This document shows, piece after piece, positions 47,061 through 55,419 of a stretch of 64,000 nt of DNA. Position 1 is the first letter of the stretch. Each line of letters starts with the position of its first letter. The notes beneath the pieces are model-generated. The model saw only the letters and a program-made list of their open reading frames with translations, searched no databases and was not told the DNA's origin. Source of the stretch: Asticcacaulis sp. MM231 (GTDB lineage: Bacteria > Pseudomonadota > Alphaproteobacteria > Caulobacterales > Caulobacteraceae); contig NZ_OZ075109.1 of the NCBI RefSeq assembly GCF_964186625.1, positions 124,001 through 188,000 of the forward strand, in the 5' to 3' direction. The translations under genes were made by a program, and so were the position numbers.

Positions 47061-47368
47061 TATCTGTGTGCGTTTGCATTAAGACGCGGAAAAATATGCG
47101 TTAAGGAACGGATTTTTCGCTATCACAGGTAGATTGCGCAATATTTCACCACTTTGGATGTTTAAATTAGGCAGCCCTCATCACCATAAACGCGCAACAA
47201 GCGCGCACATAAAGTGTATTCAAGCCCGTTCTTTAGGAGGCTGGTTTGTTGTCTTGATACATTTTCAAGATGTGAAATCGACAGTGACTATTTTTCCGGT
47301 GTGATCAATTGCCATCGATTTGCGCTGATGTTTTCTTGCCTGCACTTGCATCGGACCGGTTTGCGCCC
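47060..47368 (+). repeat. left boundary repeat of the genomic island (~310 bp direct repeat, copy 1)
   Basis: The sequence from ATATCTGTGTGC to TTTGCGCCC matches 63428-63737 along its whole length, with roughly 85-88% identity by eye and single-base gaps only. It starts at the 3' end of tRNA-Arg. It contains an inverted copy of the CTTAACGC-type motif (CATTAAGACGCGGAAAAAT, ATGCGTTAAGGAACGG) and an ACGCGCAACAAGCGCGC dyad. It is probably one end of an integrated element. Confidence 0.8.
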
Positions 47369-47645
47369 TTGCCGGCCATTCACTCGTTGCAATGAAACCG
47401 CTGTTAGCGGACCTTTGCGCGCGGTCAGGTCTCATTGTAAAACTCCCAGTCTCCAAATAATTTCTCAATGAGAGAAGCTGTCGTTGAACATGCCATAAAT
47501 GCAGGATACTGCTTTTTGTCGTTGAAACTCGGCCTCTCGTAGGCGTATCGTAGGGCTGGCAAAATTTAAGCGGCACCACCTGGGGCTGTCGTTCCGCTCA
47601 CGGGCTTTCGAGACAACACTCATACCGAAAATTGGGGAGATCAAA
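47369..47645. other. intergenic region before the ATPase gene
   Basis: Together with the repeat this makes 585 bases without a convincing protein gene. A GGGGAG ribosome site lies just before 47646. Nothing else is recognised. Confidence 0.4.
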
Positions 47646-49082
47646 GTGGACGATCAGTTGGATATGTCTCATGGCCATGAAAGTTCGTGGATTGCGAAAA
47701 TCTCCGTTTCAGGTCTTCACAACCGCTTAAATTTTGATGTCAACCTTCAACCTGGCATAAATATAATTTACGGAAAAAATGGTCTTGGTAAGACCACTCT
47801 TTTACATATAATCGCTAACTTATCAGAAGCAGATATTGACAGATTTGCTCACCTATCATTCAAAGAAATAAAGATATCTAACAACTTAGATCAATCCGTT
47901 AAGCTGATTAAGCATGATGATGCGCTGAATGTTTATATAAATGACAAAGAGACTTCTTACGAACGAGGAAATACACCCCTATCTGAAGTTGAGAAGAGTG
48001 AATTAAGATCGATTATTGGCGAGCGCGCCACGTATTTGCCGGCTTTCAGGTCCGTGCTGGAAAGACTTCGCGAAAGTTACTACGGGAATTATGAGGAGCG
48101 AAAGAAACCTGAATTTGATGCCTTGGTCCGCGTAGAACATAAAGCGCTATTTGGCAGTAGTTCCGAACGGCATCTCAAGCGGATGGACGATTTAGTTTAC
48201 GGCAATGTGGTTAAAACTTCGAGATGTCGCCAATGGTTTGGCGAATTTGTTCCAACTATTCGATACCCGTCAATTGTCGATGTTATAGAAGGTGTAACTA
48301 ACGAGTGGGAGCGCGCTCAGATTGACACCGCTAGAAAAGAGCAAAAGCAATTTGAAACGGCTTTCGTCGATATCTTCGCCGCGATTGCGGGCGGAACTGA
48401 AGAAGCGTCGCCTCTTAGTCAGAATGACCTGCTTGAAACTATTAGTGCATTGGTCGCGGATGATGATCAAAATTTATTCGGCCCCACAAAAAATGCCGCA
48501 TACTTAAAATTGGTAGAAGCCATACAGTCTACAGGTGCGGCTGAAAAAAAATACAATAATTTATTACAAATATATGTCGATATACTTAAAGAAAGAAAAC
48601 TTAACAGAGAGCGAGTACTTGATCCAATTAATGATTTACAAAATTCCGTGAATATTTTTCTGTCAGAAAAAACACTAAAGATTGGTCAAGATCCCAGCGC
48701 CCGGCAAAATTTGGGAGGACGCTCTGCCGTTTATATTGAGCCTGGAAAAGGCAAACCATACAGTCTTTACGCTCTTTCATCGGGAGAGCGGCAGATTGTG
48801 ACTATGCTCTACTCAGCCAGTCGTTCACCTTTCAAATCAGGTTGCTTTTTGATCGATGAACCTGAGCTATCGCTACATGTCGACTGGCAGAGAATAATTC
48901 TCGAGCATATCGAAAAACAACACCAAGGCAGGCAAATCATTGCGTGTACTCATTCGCCTGAGGTCGGTGCTGATCATGAATCATGCGTTCTATTTTTTGC
49001 TACAAGCATTTCCCCCGCCCCATTTGAAGAGGAAGGGGAAGACGGAGACGGAGACTTTGAGGAAATTCAGGATGAGCAATAA
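47646..49082 (+). CDS. AAA ATPase, AriA-like (possible PARIS anti-phage component)
   Basis: 478 residues from GTG 47646, 8 bases after GGGGAG. Walker A is INIIYGKNGLGKTTLLHII, the ABC-like signature LSSGERQIVTMLYSA, Walker B CFLIDEPELSLHVDWQ and the switch THSPEV, an OLD/AAA_15-type ATPase. A long helical insert lies between residues about 200 and 340, and the C-terminus is an acidic tail (EEEGEDGDGDFEEIQDEQ). The next gene overlaps by 11 bases and encodes a DUF4435 protein. That pair is the composition of PARIS (AriA ATPase, AriB effector nuclease). Composition is more AT-rich than the core genes. Confidence 0.7.
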   Translation: MDDQLDMSHGHESSWIAKISVSGLHNRLNFDVNLQPGINIIYGKNGLGKTTLLHIIANLSEADIDRFAHLSFKEIKISNNLDQSVKLIKHDDALNVYINDKETSYERGNTPLSEVEKSELRSIIGERATYLPAFRSVLERLRESYYGNYEERKKPEFDALVRVEHKALFGSSSERHLKRMDDLVYGNVVKTSRCRQWFGEFVPTIRYPSIVDVIEGVTNEWERAQIDTARKEQKQFETAFVDIFAAIAGGTEEASPLSQNDLLETISALVADDDQNLFGPTKNAAYLKLVEAIQSTGAAEKKYNNLLQIYVDILKERKLNRERVLDPINDLQNSVNIFLSEKTLKIGQDPSARQNLGGRSAVYIEPGKGKPYSLYALSSGERQIVTMLYSASRSPFKSGCFLIDEPELSLHVDWQRIILEHIEKQHQGRQIIACTHSPEVGADHESCVLFFATSISPAPFEEEGEDGDGDFEEIQDEQ

Positions 49083-49989
49083 GTATTCACTTGGTGGCTA
49101 TAAAATAGCAATCCAAGCTAGAACGAGGAAGACTCTGCTCGTCGAGGGAAAAGATGACAAAGAATTATTCAAGCGCCTTAATCTTCATATCAGCCCTGAT
49201 AATATTATCGATATCGACGCGGCCGAAATATTAAGCGGCACAGAGTTCGCTGGCCTGGGTGCAAAGGCAAAAGTGGACGCTTTCCTGTCAAATATACCGG
49301 CTAGCAGTCCAATATTAACGAAATTTCGGACATTCGTCGATCGTGAATGGGAAAATTTAGTCGATCAAGTGACTGGAGATTCACGTGCGTGGACGCCCCC
49401 TGTGGCTACAGGGCCTAGGATTACGTCTTCGGGTCATTCCATTGAAAATTACAGTTTTTATTCCCAGTTTATCCTTGAATATATTGCGCATTTTGGATCA
49501 GGAACACTAACACCAAACTTGCAAACTCAAGTACAGTCGTCATTTGCAGACGTACTAAACCTCGCCGCTGCTTTTTCTGAAATTTCCCGTCGCAGGAATG
49601 CAATAACTAGATGCTGTGATGTTATGCAACTCGGTGATGTCACTTGGGACGGAAGTAAGTTCATCCTAGCAACAACGCTCGTGCCACGGCTTAGAGCGCG
49701 GCAAATTGTCGATCCAGCCGGATTTGTAAATGATGTTATGCATGCTTATACGACTAAATGGAGTGCTGCGCCTTGGGCGCAGGAGTCACATTGGCACACA
49801 CATGGTCATATTGGTGAGATGACAATATGGGTAGCCATAGCCGCTATAGCTGCATACGTCGGCGTCCCAAATGCTCAGTGCGACGAACTGGCATTTGGGC
49901 GAAAAGATGAGAGACGAAGATTTTGGCACACGTGGCTGATGAAGGTTGGTACTGCCGCTTTGAGTCCGATGGACCAGGCTCTGGCTTGA
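49072..49989 (+). CDS. DUF4435 (TOPRIM-like) protein, AriB-like effector candidate
   Basis: 305 residues from ATG 49072, inside the end of the ATPase gene. The opening TRKTLLVEGKDDKELFKRLNL, the middle FRTFVDREWENL and SSGHSIENYSFYSQFILEY are the DUF4435 hallmarks: Glu, Asp and HxIENY residues of a TOPRIM-like metal site. AriB of PARIS is a DUF4435 protein that attacks host tRNA once released from its ATPase. Function here is inferred from pairing and motifs; other ATPase/DUF4435 pairs exist whose role is unknown. Confidence 0.7.
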   Translation: MSNKYSLGGYKIAIQARTRKTLLVEGKDDKELFKRLNLHISPDNIIDIDAAEILSGTEFAGLGAKAKVDAFLSNIPASSPILTKFRTFVDREWENLVDQVTGDSRAWTPPVATGPRITSSGHSIENYSFYSQFILEYIAHFGSGTLTPNLQTQVQSSFADVLNLAAAFSEISRRRNAITRCCDVMQLGDVTWDGSKFILATTLVPRLRARQIVDPAGFVNDVMHAYTTKWSAAPWAQESHWHTHGHIGEMTIWVAIAAIAAYVGVPNAQCDELAFGRKDERRRFWHTWLMKVGTAALSPMDQALA

Positions 49990-50164
49990 CTAGGTTCTGC
50001 CTGGGCACTTCGATTGAAATACCGCACATGAGCACGGGTGACGTTCCTAAAAACTGCATATCTTGAACCTAGCTGGTATGACGAGTGCACGATTTAATGC
50101 GCCTACTGACGCTTTATCTATACCCTGTCCAGCCATGAGCTTTACTTCCGCTTAGTGCCCATGA

Positions 50165-50902
50165 TCAGACCTTCAGAAGATAGCGGCCATTTCCAGTCGG
50201 CATAATGGGAAAATTGGCCCCCAGTTTCTTTTTCAGCTTATAGACAACAGCCCGTTCATTCTGGTCCTGCATCGCTCGTTCGGTGAACGCTTCGATCTTT
50301 GCATTCTTCACGTCACGATCAATCAAATAGTGCAGGTATTGAACTTCGCGTTCAGTGAGCGACACGGGCTTTCCATTGGGGAGGACCACCTGATGCGAGA
50401 GTGGTTGAAATTGCCATCTGTCGACCATGATGCCGCGGTCTGGGCTTTTGCTCTGGGAAACAGGGACATCCGGGAGAAGGTCTCGCCCCCAGCGCGCAAG
50501 GGAGAATACGTTAGTAAGGGCTTGATCTATCTCTCCCCTGATACCGACCATGTCGAACCCGGACTTCACCATATCGATATGCAAATCAGGCTCAACAGCA
50601 TCTAGCAGCCCCACAAACAATACGCCCCTCTCTCGAGTGAGGGCACGCGCTTCCTCAATTTTGCCTTTAAATGAAGACACTTTCGCCGTCGAAAGATCTC
50701 CCGCCAGCATCGGCCAGATAACGACGGCAATCTTGGAAGCAAAGTTCCAACGCACAGAACTAAGATCCTCAATCATAATTGCGCTTGCAAGCGGCCCGAA
50801 AAGCCCGTGCCCCTTAACGGCCTGATCCAGTCTCCAGTTGGGCTGTCCATCAAGAATGTATACAGGAACGGAGAAAAAGGATGCGTCAACCTTACTGTTC
50901 AC
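50165..50902 (-). CDS. regulator with degenerate receiver-like domain and OmpR-type winged helix
   Basis: 245 residues from GTG 50902. The C-terminal part (residues about 165-245) reads FQPLSHQVVLPNGKPVSLTEREVQYLHYLIDRD...ERAVVYKLKKKLGANFPIMPTGNGRYLLKV, a PhoB/OmpR-type DNA-binding domain. The N-terminal part alternates strands and helices like a receiver domain (KIAVVIWPMLAGDLS, GVLFVGLLDAVEPDLHIDMV) but lacks the usual phospho-acceptor Asp and Lys pattern. The start overlaps the end of a small membrane-protein gene by 11 bases. It may regulate island functions; the target is unknown. Confidence 0.65.
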   Translation of the reverse strand: MNSKVDASFFSVPVYILDGQPNWRLDQAVKGHGLFGPLASAIMIEDLSSVRWNFASKIAVVIWPMLAGDLSTAKVSSFKGKIEEARALTRERGVLFVGLLDAVEPDLHIDMVKSGFDMVGIRGEIDQALTNVFSLARWGRDLLPDVPVSQSKSPDRGIMVDRWQFQPLSHQVVLPNGKPVSLTEREVQYLHYLIDRDVKNAKIEAFTERAMQDQNERAVVYKLKKKLGANFPIMPTGNGRYLLKV

Positions 50903-51098
50903 TAATCGGCACCTTCGGTTTCAAAGCAGTAAGAAGATTGGCTGTCCCATAGACAGTTCCAACCATAGAGCAGATCCAGATGGCAGCTTGCGGATGTCCC
51001 GTCACGCCCAGGATAGCGCTGACTATTGTCGCCAAGGCCACATTGGCCCCGGCAATATAACTGCCGCTTGCGAAAACTTTTAAAGCAGACTTCGACAT
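50892..51098 (-). CDS. small two-helix membrane protein
   Basis: 68 residues (MSKSALKVFASGSYIAGANVALATIVSAILGVTG...) with two hydrophobic segments: SYIAGANVALATIVSAILGV and AAIWICSMVGTVYGTANLL. It has a near-perfect AGGAGG site 9 bases before the ATG, so it is surely translated. Coupled by overlap to the wHTH regulator downstream. No family recognised; it could anchor or signal to that regulator. Confidence 0.65.
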   Translation of the reverse strand: MSKSALKVFASGSYIAGANVALATIVSAILGVTGHPQAAIWICSMVGTVYGTANLLTALKPKVPISEQ

Positions 51099-51278
51099 GA
51101 TGTGGCCTCCTGAAAGAAGCCTCTCACCGCCAAGTTAACACTTAGTTAAAGTTGAGCACATCATACGCGTTCCTGCGACAAGTGTTAAGCCGGCAATTGG
51201 ACTTGGTCATCAACGCTAACAGTGAGGAGACCAAATCCCCCCGCGACATTATGCCAGCCCGCCGCCCCAAAACGTCGG

Positions 51279-51860
51279 TTAGATATACTCGTCATATCTC
51301 TGAAGTTCGCGTTGCGCGACTATTCGTGCCAGTGCCTGCGGGATCGACGCACCAAGGTCCAACCAGTGAATGCTGTTGTAATAACGATGGGCGTCTCGAT
51401 TAACATACCGCTTTAAGAGGGCTGATACACGTGACTTGGGCAGTGACAAAACACAACGAATACCGAATATGACACGATACTTATCGTCGTCCCTGCTTAA
51501 TTCGCGTAGTAGAACTTCGTCACCAAGATCAGCAATCGATTTTTTGGGAACATGGTAGGCGATCGCACGTCTCGTGGCCATCTCAAGATCGACATCCAAG
51601 ACGTCAGCAATTCTAGTCGCTCCGATCGCCAAAATAGCCTTAGCTTTTTGAACAGGCATTTTCGTTGTACGCAAACTCAGAATGTGACTACGGTCAGATA
51701 CATAATCGCCAAGTTTTTTAATGCGGTCTATGTCGGACCAATTCCCAAACTTTGCCATATAGCTCAAAACCGATGACGAGCCGTCAATCTCTGACTGTTC
51801 AATGACTTTTCGGACTAGTGGTAAGTCTGCCGATTTTTGTAAGCTGCAGAGAATTGCCAA
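51279..51860 (-). CDS. hypothetical helical protein, start uncertain
   Basis: At least 193 residues of mostly alpha-helical, HEAT-like character (LPLVRKVIEQSEIDGSSSVLSYMAKFGNWSDIDRIKKLGDYV...). The TTG at 51860 has no ribosome site, and the frame stays open with protein-like sequence (RLEAGTTEQQNLALRVRRLEVYTRRSRSSQTLAIL) up to about 51998, where a stop occurs without any ATG. The true start may be a rare codon, or the 5' end may have been lost. No family is recognised. Confidence 0.45.
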   Translation of the reverse strand: MAILCSLQKSADLPLVRKVIEQSEIDGSSSVLSYMAKFGNWSDIDRIKKLGDYVSDRSHILSLRTTKMPVQKAKAILAIGATRIADVLDVDLEMATRRAIAYHVPKKSIADLGDEVLLRELSRDDDKYRVIFGIRCVLSLPKSRVSALLKRYVNRDAHRYYNSIHWLDLGASIPQALARIVAQRELQRYDEYI

Positions 51861-52058
51861 TGTCTGAGAGGAACGACTTCGGCGAGTATAAACCTCAAGT
51901 CTGCGGACTCGCAGCGCTAAGTTTTGCTGCTCCGTTGTTCCCGCCTCCAGCCGAATTCCCGCACGTCTCCTTTGTGCGCGATCCGTTTCATCTACCTAAG
52001 ATCCTTTACACGGTATCAAGAAGGAGCTTTATTCCTTTGAGCACTGACAGGGGGGCTT

Positions 52059-52625
52059 ATGTCAAGCAGTGGTGGTATATCAATATCTGTAGGCTTGCCG
52101 ACTGCCCAGGGATTCCACTGGCCTTACGGATTGTCCAGTTCCGACATAATCGCGATGATGTCTCTGCTCATCGCCTTTGGGTCTTTGGCCTTCACTATCT
52201 GGCAGTGGCATATTGCCAGACTGCATAACAGGATATCTGTCCGGCCGGCGTTGACCTTTGATAGACGGCTTAAAATGAGCAGCGGCCACTGGATAGATAT
52301 GTCCAACACTGGTCTCGGCCCCGCCGTTGTGGAGGGAATGTTTCTGAGAATTGACGACATAGAGACTTTCGTCACCAACTTTGAAGAATATAAAGCAGTG
52401 CTTCGGCCCCTCTTTGATAGCTGTATGAAGCATATGGAATTTGTCGTTTTTTATCCCGGCGAGACAATTGGTGCTGGCACGACAGTGCGCCTTATCGACT
52501 ACGTTAATCAAAATGAACACCTAGATAGCCATGCGCTCGCTGCGATGAGGCGAGTTTCATTTAGAGTTTGTTTTAAATCCATGTACGGCGAACAGTTCGA
52601 GAGTTCTTCCTTCGCCGTAAGCTGA
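52059..52625 (+). CDS. hypothetical protein with one membrane helix
   Basis: 188 residues from ATG 52059, with a G-rich tract just upstream. One transmembrane segment (IIAMMSLLIAFGSLAFTIWQWHIA) lies near residues 30-53, followed by a soluble domain beginning ISVRPALTFDRRLKMSSGHWIDMSNTGLGPAVVEGMFLRID, a beta-rich pattern common in uncharacterised island proteins. Its stop codon lies at the exact edge of the IS3 insertion, so the coding sequence is intact. Function unknown. Confidence 0.6.
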   Translation: MSSSGGISISVGLPTAQGFHWPYGLSSSDIIAMMSLLIAFGSLAFTIWQWHIARLHNRISVRPALTFDRRLKMSSGHWIDMSNTGLGPAVVEGMFLRIDDIETFVTNFEEYKAVLRPLFDSCMKHMEFVVFYPGETIGAGTTVRLIDYVNQNEHLDSHALAAMRRVSFRVCFKSMYGEQFESSSFAVS

Positions 52626-52704
52626 ATGAGGTGGTCCCCGAAAACTGGACAGCTGGCTTAGATATAATCTTGCCCCTATAGTGGCCACCGGCCAAGGGGT
52701 TTAA

Positions 52705-52970
52705 ATGAAGAATATCCGCAAGAAACACAGTCCTGAGTTTAAGGCGAAGGTGGCGATGGCTGCCCTTCGTGAGGAGGGCACGGTGTCTGAACTGGCCAGT
52801 AAGTACGGCGTCCACCCGAGCCAGATCAATACCTGGAAGAAGGCAGCCCAGGACGGCATGGCTGCCCTGTTTGAGAGCGACAAGAAGGCTGCAAAAAGCG
52901 AGGCGGCCGATAAAACCAAGCTCGACGAGCTCCATGCCAAGATCGGACGGTTGACGATAGAAAACGATTT
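52705..52970 (+). pseudogene. IS3 transposase OrfA, 3' end lost to the IS110 insertion
   Basis: [56 protein letters not shown] is the HTH_Tnp_1 domain of IS3 OrfA, followed by a leucine-zipper-like helix ([17 protein letters not shown]). The sequence diverges at 52970, where the IS110 element begins, and runs into a foreign tail to 53067. OrfA normally supplies DNA binding and a -1 frameshift fuses it to OrfB. With the insert between them no fusion transposase can be made. Confidence 0.85.
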
Positions 52971-53034
52971 ATATGATTGGTTACGTGTCAATATTCATTT
53001 TAATTCTCCTATCAATTTAATCCGAAGCGGGCAG

Positions 53035-53189
53035 ATTGGCGTTTTGGGTTCGATGGTGGTCGTGTGATCGTGCGCTTTGCGCATCAACTTATATCCGGCA
53101 GCTCCATTACGGCTAACCACAATCCTGCGTGCACGGCCTAGCATCAGTTTGGCGGGTTCATACTTTTTGCCGGCGCTTAAAACGCCAAT
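53035..53189 (-). ncRNA. candidate bridge/seek RNA of the IS110 element
   Basis: The non-coding end downstream of the transposase contains ATTGGCGTTTT (53035-53045) and its exact complement AAAACGCCAAT (53179-53189), which would close a roughly 155-base leftward RNA with an 11-bp stem. Directly next to the stem, AATCGTT (53187-53193) complements AACGATT of the IS3 target site (52962-52968). IS110-family recombinases use such RNAs to select target and donor DNA. The structure is visible; the role is inferred. Confidence 0.4.
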
Positions 53190-53250
53190 CGTTCTCCCGA
53201 ACACGCGCCGCCCTGAACCCCGATCCACTCAATTGGTCGGGAAAGGAATT

Positions 53251-54396
53251 TCATAAGGCCATTGTAGTGACTCCCTCTGAGATAGAGGAAGGATCAGACA
53301 GTGTGGCGCCATCTGGAACGAGACCGGTTTCTACATATCGCCAAAGCGCAACAATTAATTTGCGAGCGAGCGCGACCACGAGGATTCGCCGCAAACGCGG
53401 AGACTGTCCTGCCGATCGGGTGAGGAACCATTGCGTCAACCCCGCCTGTGGCTGATACCTGACCCAAAGCCAGGCAAGCTCCACCATGATCCTTCTGGCA
53501 GCATTGTTCCCGGCCTTCGATATGCCCTGGCATCGCGTGACAGACCCGCTGTCATACGCACTCGGTGTCAAACCCAAATAAGAACCGAGCTGCTTTCGAT
53601 TGGAAAAGGTCCGCCCGAAGACTTCCCTCGCCAAGATGGCGGCGCTCGGTGCACCAATCCCGCGCAATTGAATGAGCAATTTGCGCTTTTGCTCGACTGA
53701 CGGGTCTTGCTCATCTGGCCTATCTCGTTCTTCTGCAAGCGCTCGCAGTTGCTGTTCAATAAAGTCGAGGCGGGCGTATTCACGTTCAAGTTCCGCCTTA
53801 AGTCTACTCGAAAGTGGCAAGCCCTCGGCTGTACGAAGGGCGCAAAAATCTATGCGGGTACCACGAAGTTTAGGTTCGACACCCCGGATGCCTTGCCCAA
53901 ACAATAAGCCCTTAATGCGGTTGATATGACCCGTACGCTCCCGAACCAACCTTTCTTGTTCGCGATGAGATCTACGGGCATCTTCTTCCTCAACAGTAGG
54001 AATTCGCACAATAGAACATACGTGTTGGTCTCCCCGCTCCACGGCAATCAAGGCTCGTAACAGCATCAAAACATCAATTCTATCGGTCTTAACCCGGCGG
54101 GCCCGACGATTGACTTGTAGGCTGGCCGGATCAAGAACCCGGCAATCTATACCCAATTTAAGCATAGCGCGGGCCAACCAGAAGCCGTCGTATCCGGCCT
54201 CATAACAGACAACAATTTTGCCGCCATCTACCCGACAGGACTCCAATCTCTTGACCAAGCCAGCAAGGTCTCCGCCCTTGATCTTATAAATACTCGGTTG
54301 CTCTCGATTGATCTGGTTCACGGCAAGAACCCAAGTGGTCTTGCTCAGCTCTATGGCGGCATAAACGGTAGGCGAACTCTCAACAGTATTGGACAT
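53251..54396 (-). CDS. IS110/IS1111-family transposase (DEDD recombinase)
   Basis: 381 residues. The N-terminal RuvC-like domain begins VYAAIELSKTTWVLAV, with CYEAGYDGFWLARAM and DRIDVLMLLRAL supplying the further acidic residues. The first acid is Glu (ELSK), as in many members of this branch. The C-terminal Transposase_20 domain reads LIQLRGIGAPSAAILAREVFGRTFSNRKQLGSYLGLTPSAYDSGSVTRCQGISKAGNNAARRIMVELAW, containing the catalytic Ser. The gene looks intact, so this copy could be active. Confidence 0.92.
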   Translation of the reverse strand: MSNTVESSPTVYAAIELSKTTWVLAVNQINREQPSIYKIKGGDLAGLVKRLESCRVDGGKIVVCYEAGYDGFWLARAMLKLGIDCRVLDPASLQVNRRARRVKTDRIDVLMLLRALIAVERGDQHVCSIVRIPTVEEEDARRSHREQERLVRERTGHINRIKGLLFGQGIRGVEPKLRGTRIDFCALRTAEGLPLSSRLKAELEREYARLDFIEQQLRALAEERDRPDEQDPSVEQKRKLLIQLRGIGAPSAAILAREVFGRTFSNRKQLGSYLGLTPSAYDSGSVTRCQGISKAGNNAARRIMVELAWLWVRYQPQAGLTQWFLTRSAGQSPRLRRILVVALARKLIVALWRYVETGLVPDGATLSDPSSISEGVTTMAL

Positions 54397-54486
54397 AATA
54401 GCTCTCCTGTTAAAAACCTAAGCCACAATACGCCCTTTCGTCGTCGGCTCTAATCATAGGATCTTTTTTCGCGAGAGATCGGGTCG

Positions 54487-55419
54487 ATGAGCCAGGCCAA
54501 ACGGCTTTCGATGATCGAGAAGTCTCATCCCCATCTGTCGGTCGTCAACCAATGCCAGTTGCTGAAGGTCCCTCGCTCTACGCATTATTATAAGCCGAAG
54601 GGCGAGCGCGATCGTGACCTTGAGCTCATGAAGCTGATCGATATCATTTTCACCAAGTGGCCCTTCTACGGATCACGCCGGATGACGGCTGAGCTTAATG
54701 GTGACGGCCATCCTGTGAACCGCAAGCGTGTCCAGAGGTTGATGAAGCTCATGGGCGTCCAGGCGATTTATCAAAAGCCGAACACCAGTCGCAAGCACCC
54801 GGACCATGTCATCTATCCGTATTTGTTGAGGAATTTGACGATCGACAAGGTCAATCAGGTGTGGTGCACCGATATTACATACGTGCCGCTCTCCAAGGGC
54901 TTTGTCTATTTGGTGGCGATTATGGACTGGTTCAGCCGTCGGGTTTTGTCATGGCGCGTGTCGATCACGATGGAGGCCGACTTTTGCGTTGAGGCGCTCA
55001 ATGAGGCCATCAATCGCTTTGGCCCGCCAGAGATCTTCAACAGCGATCAGGGCGCGCAGTTCACATCGGGGGCATTCATCGACGCCCTCAAAGCCCATCA
55101 CGTGAAAATCAGCATGGACGGCAAGGGCCGTTATCTCGACAACATCTTTATCGAGCGGCTGTGGCGGAGTTTGAAATACGAAGACGTGTACATGCGCGCC
55201 TATAACTCTGTCGCAGATGCCCGAATGCGGATCGGCATGTGGCTGACGTTTTATAACGACCAGAGAAAGCACCAGGCTCTGGACTACAAGACCCCGAGGC
55301 AAATTTTTGAAGCGGGCCGCGCCTGTGGATATGTGCATAACGCAAGCGCGTTACACACATCCCCACAGCCTCAACAGCAAGAAAGGGATGCAATCGATCA
55401 AGGAAAGATGGTAGCCTGA
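54487..55419 (+). CDS. IS3 transposase OrfB (DDE integrase)
   Basis: 310 residues. An HTH_21 region (RSTHYYKPKGERDRDLELMKLIDIIFTKWPFYGSRRMTAEL) leads into the rve integrase core with the DDE residues in VWCTDITYVPLSKGFVYLVAIMDWFSRRVL, FNSDQGAQFTS and FIERLWRSLKYEDVYMRAYN. It is full length, but its OrfA is cut by the IS110 insertion, so the element is probably immobile unless helped. The start ATGAGCCAG is the usual internal OrfB start. Confidence 0.9.
   Translation: MSQAKRLSMIEKSHPHLSVVNQCQLLKVPRSTHYYKPKGERDRDLELMKLIDIIFTKWPFYGSRRMTAELNGDGHPVNRKRVQRLMKLMGVQAIYQKPNTSRKHPDHVIYPYLLRNLTIDKVNQVWCTDITYVPLSKGFVYLVAIMDWFSRRVLSWRVSITMEADFCVEALNEAINRFGPPEIFNSDQGAQFTSGAFIDALKAHHVKISMDGKGRYLDNIFIERLWRSLKYEDVYMRAYNSVADARMRIGMWLTFYNDQRKHQALDYKTPRQIFEAGRACGYVHNASALHTSPQPQQQERDAIDQGKMVA

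Larger units (their letters stand above)
52971..54463 (-). mobile_element. IS110-family element, IS1111 group
   Basis: About 1.49 kb inserted in the IS3 element between AAAACGATT and TTTTTCGCGAG. It carries one leftward DEDD transposase. Near the ends are subterminal inverted repeats (TATGATTGG left, complement TATGATTAG right). The non-coding part upstream of the transposase is only about 67 bases, while downstream there are about 280 bases. Subterminal repeats with the long non-coding end after the gene are IS1111-group traits. End points are accurate to a few bases. Confidence 0.75.

Noticed and set aside
47214..47471. 85-codon frame inside and just beyond the left island repeat
   Set aside because: The corresponding frame is not preserved in the right repeat copy, so coding function is unlikely.
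52995..53228. 77-codon frame in the IS110 non-coding end
   Set aside because: It overlaps the predicted RNA structure and has no homology; IS110 elements of this group carry a single gene.
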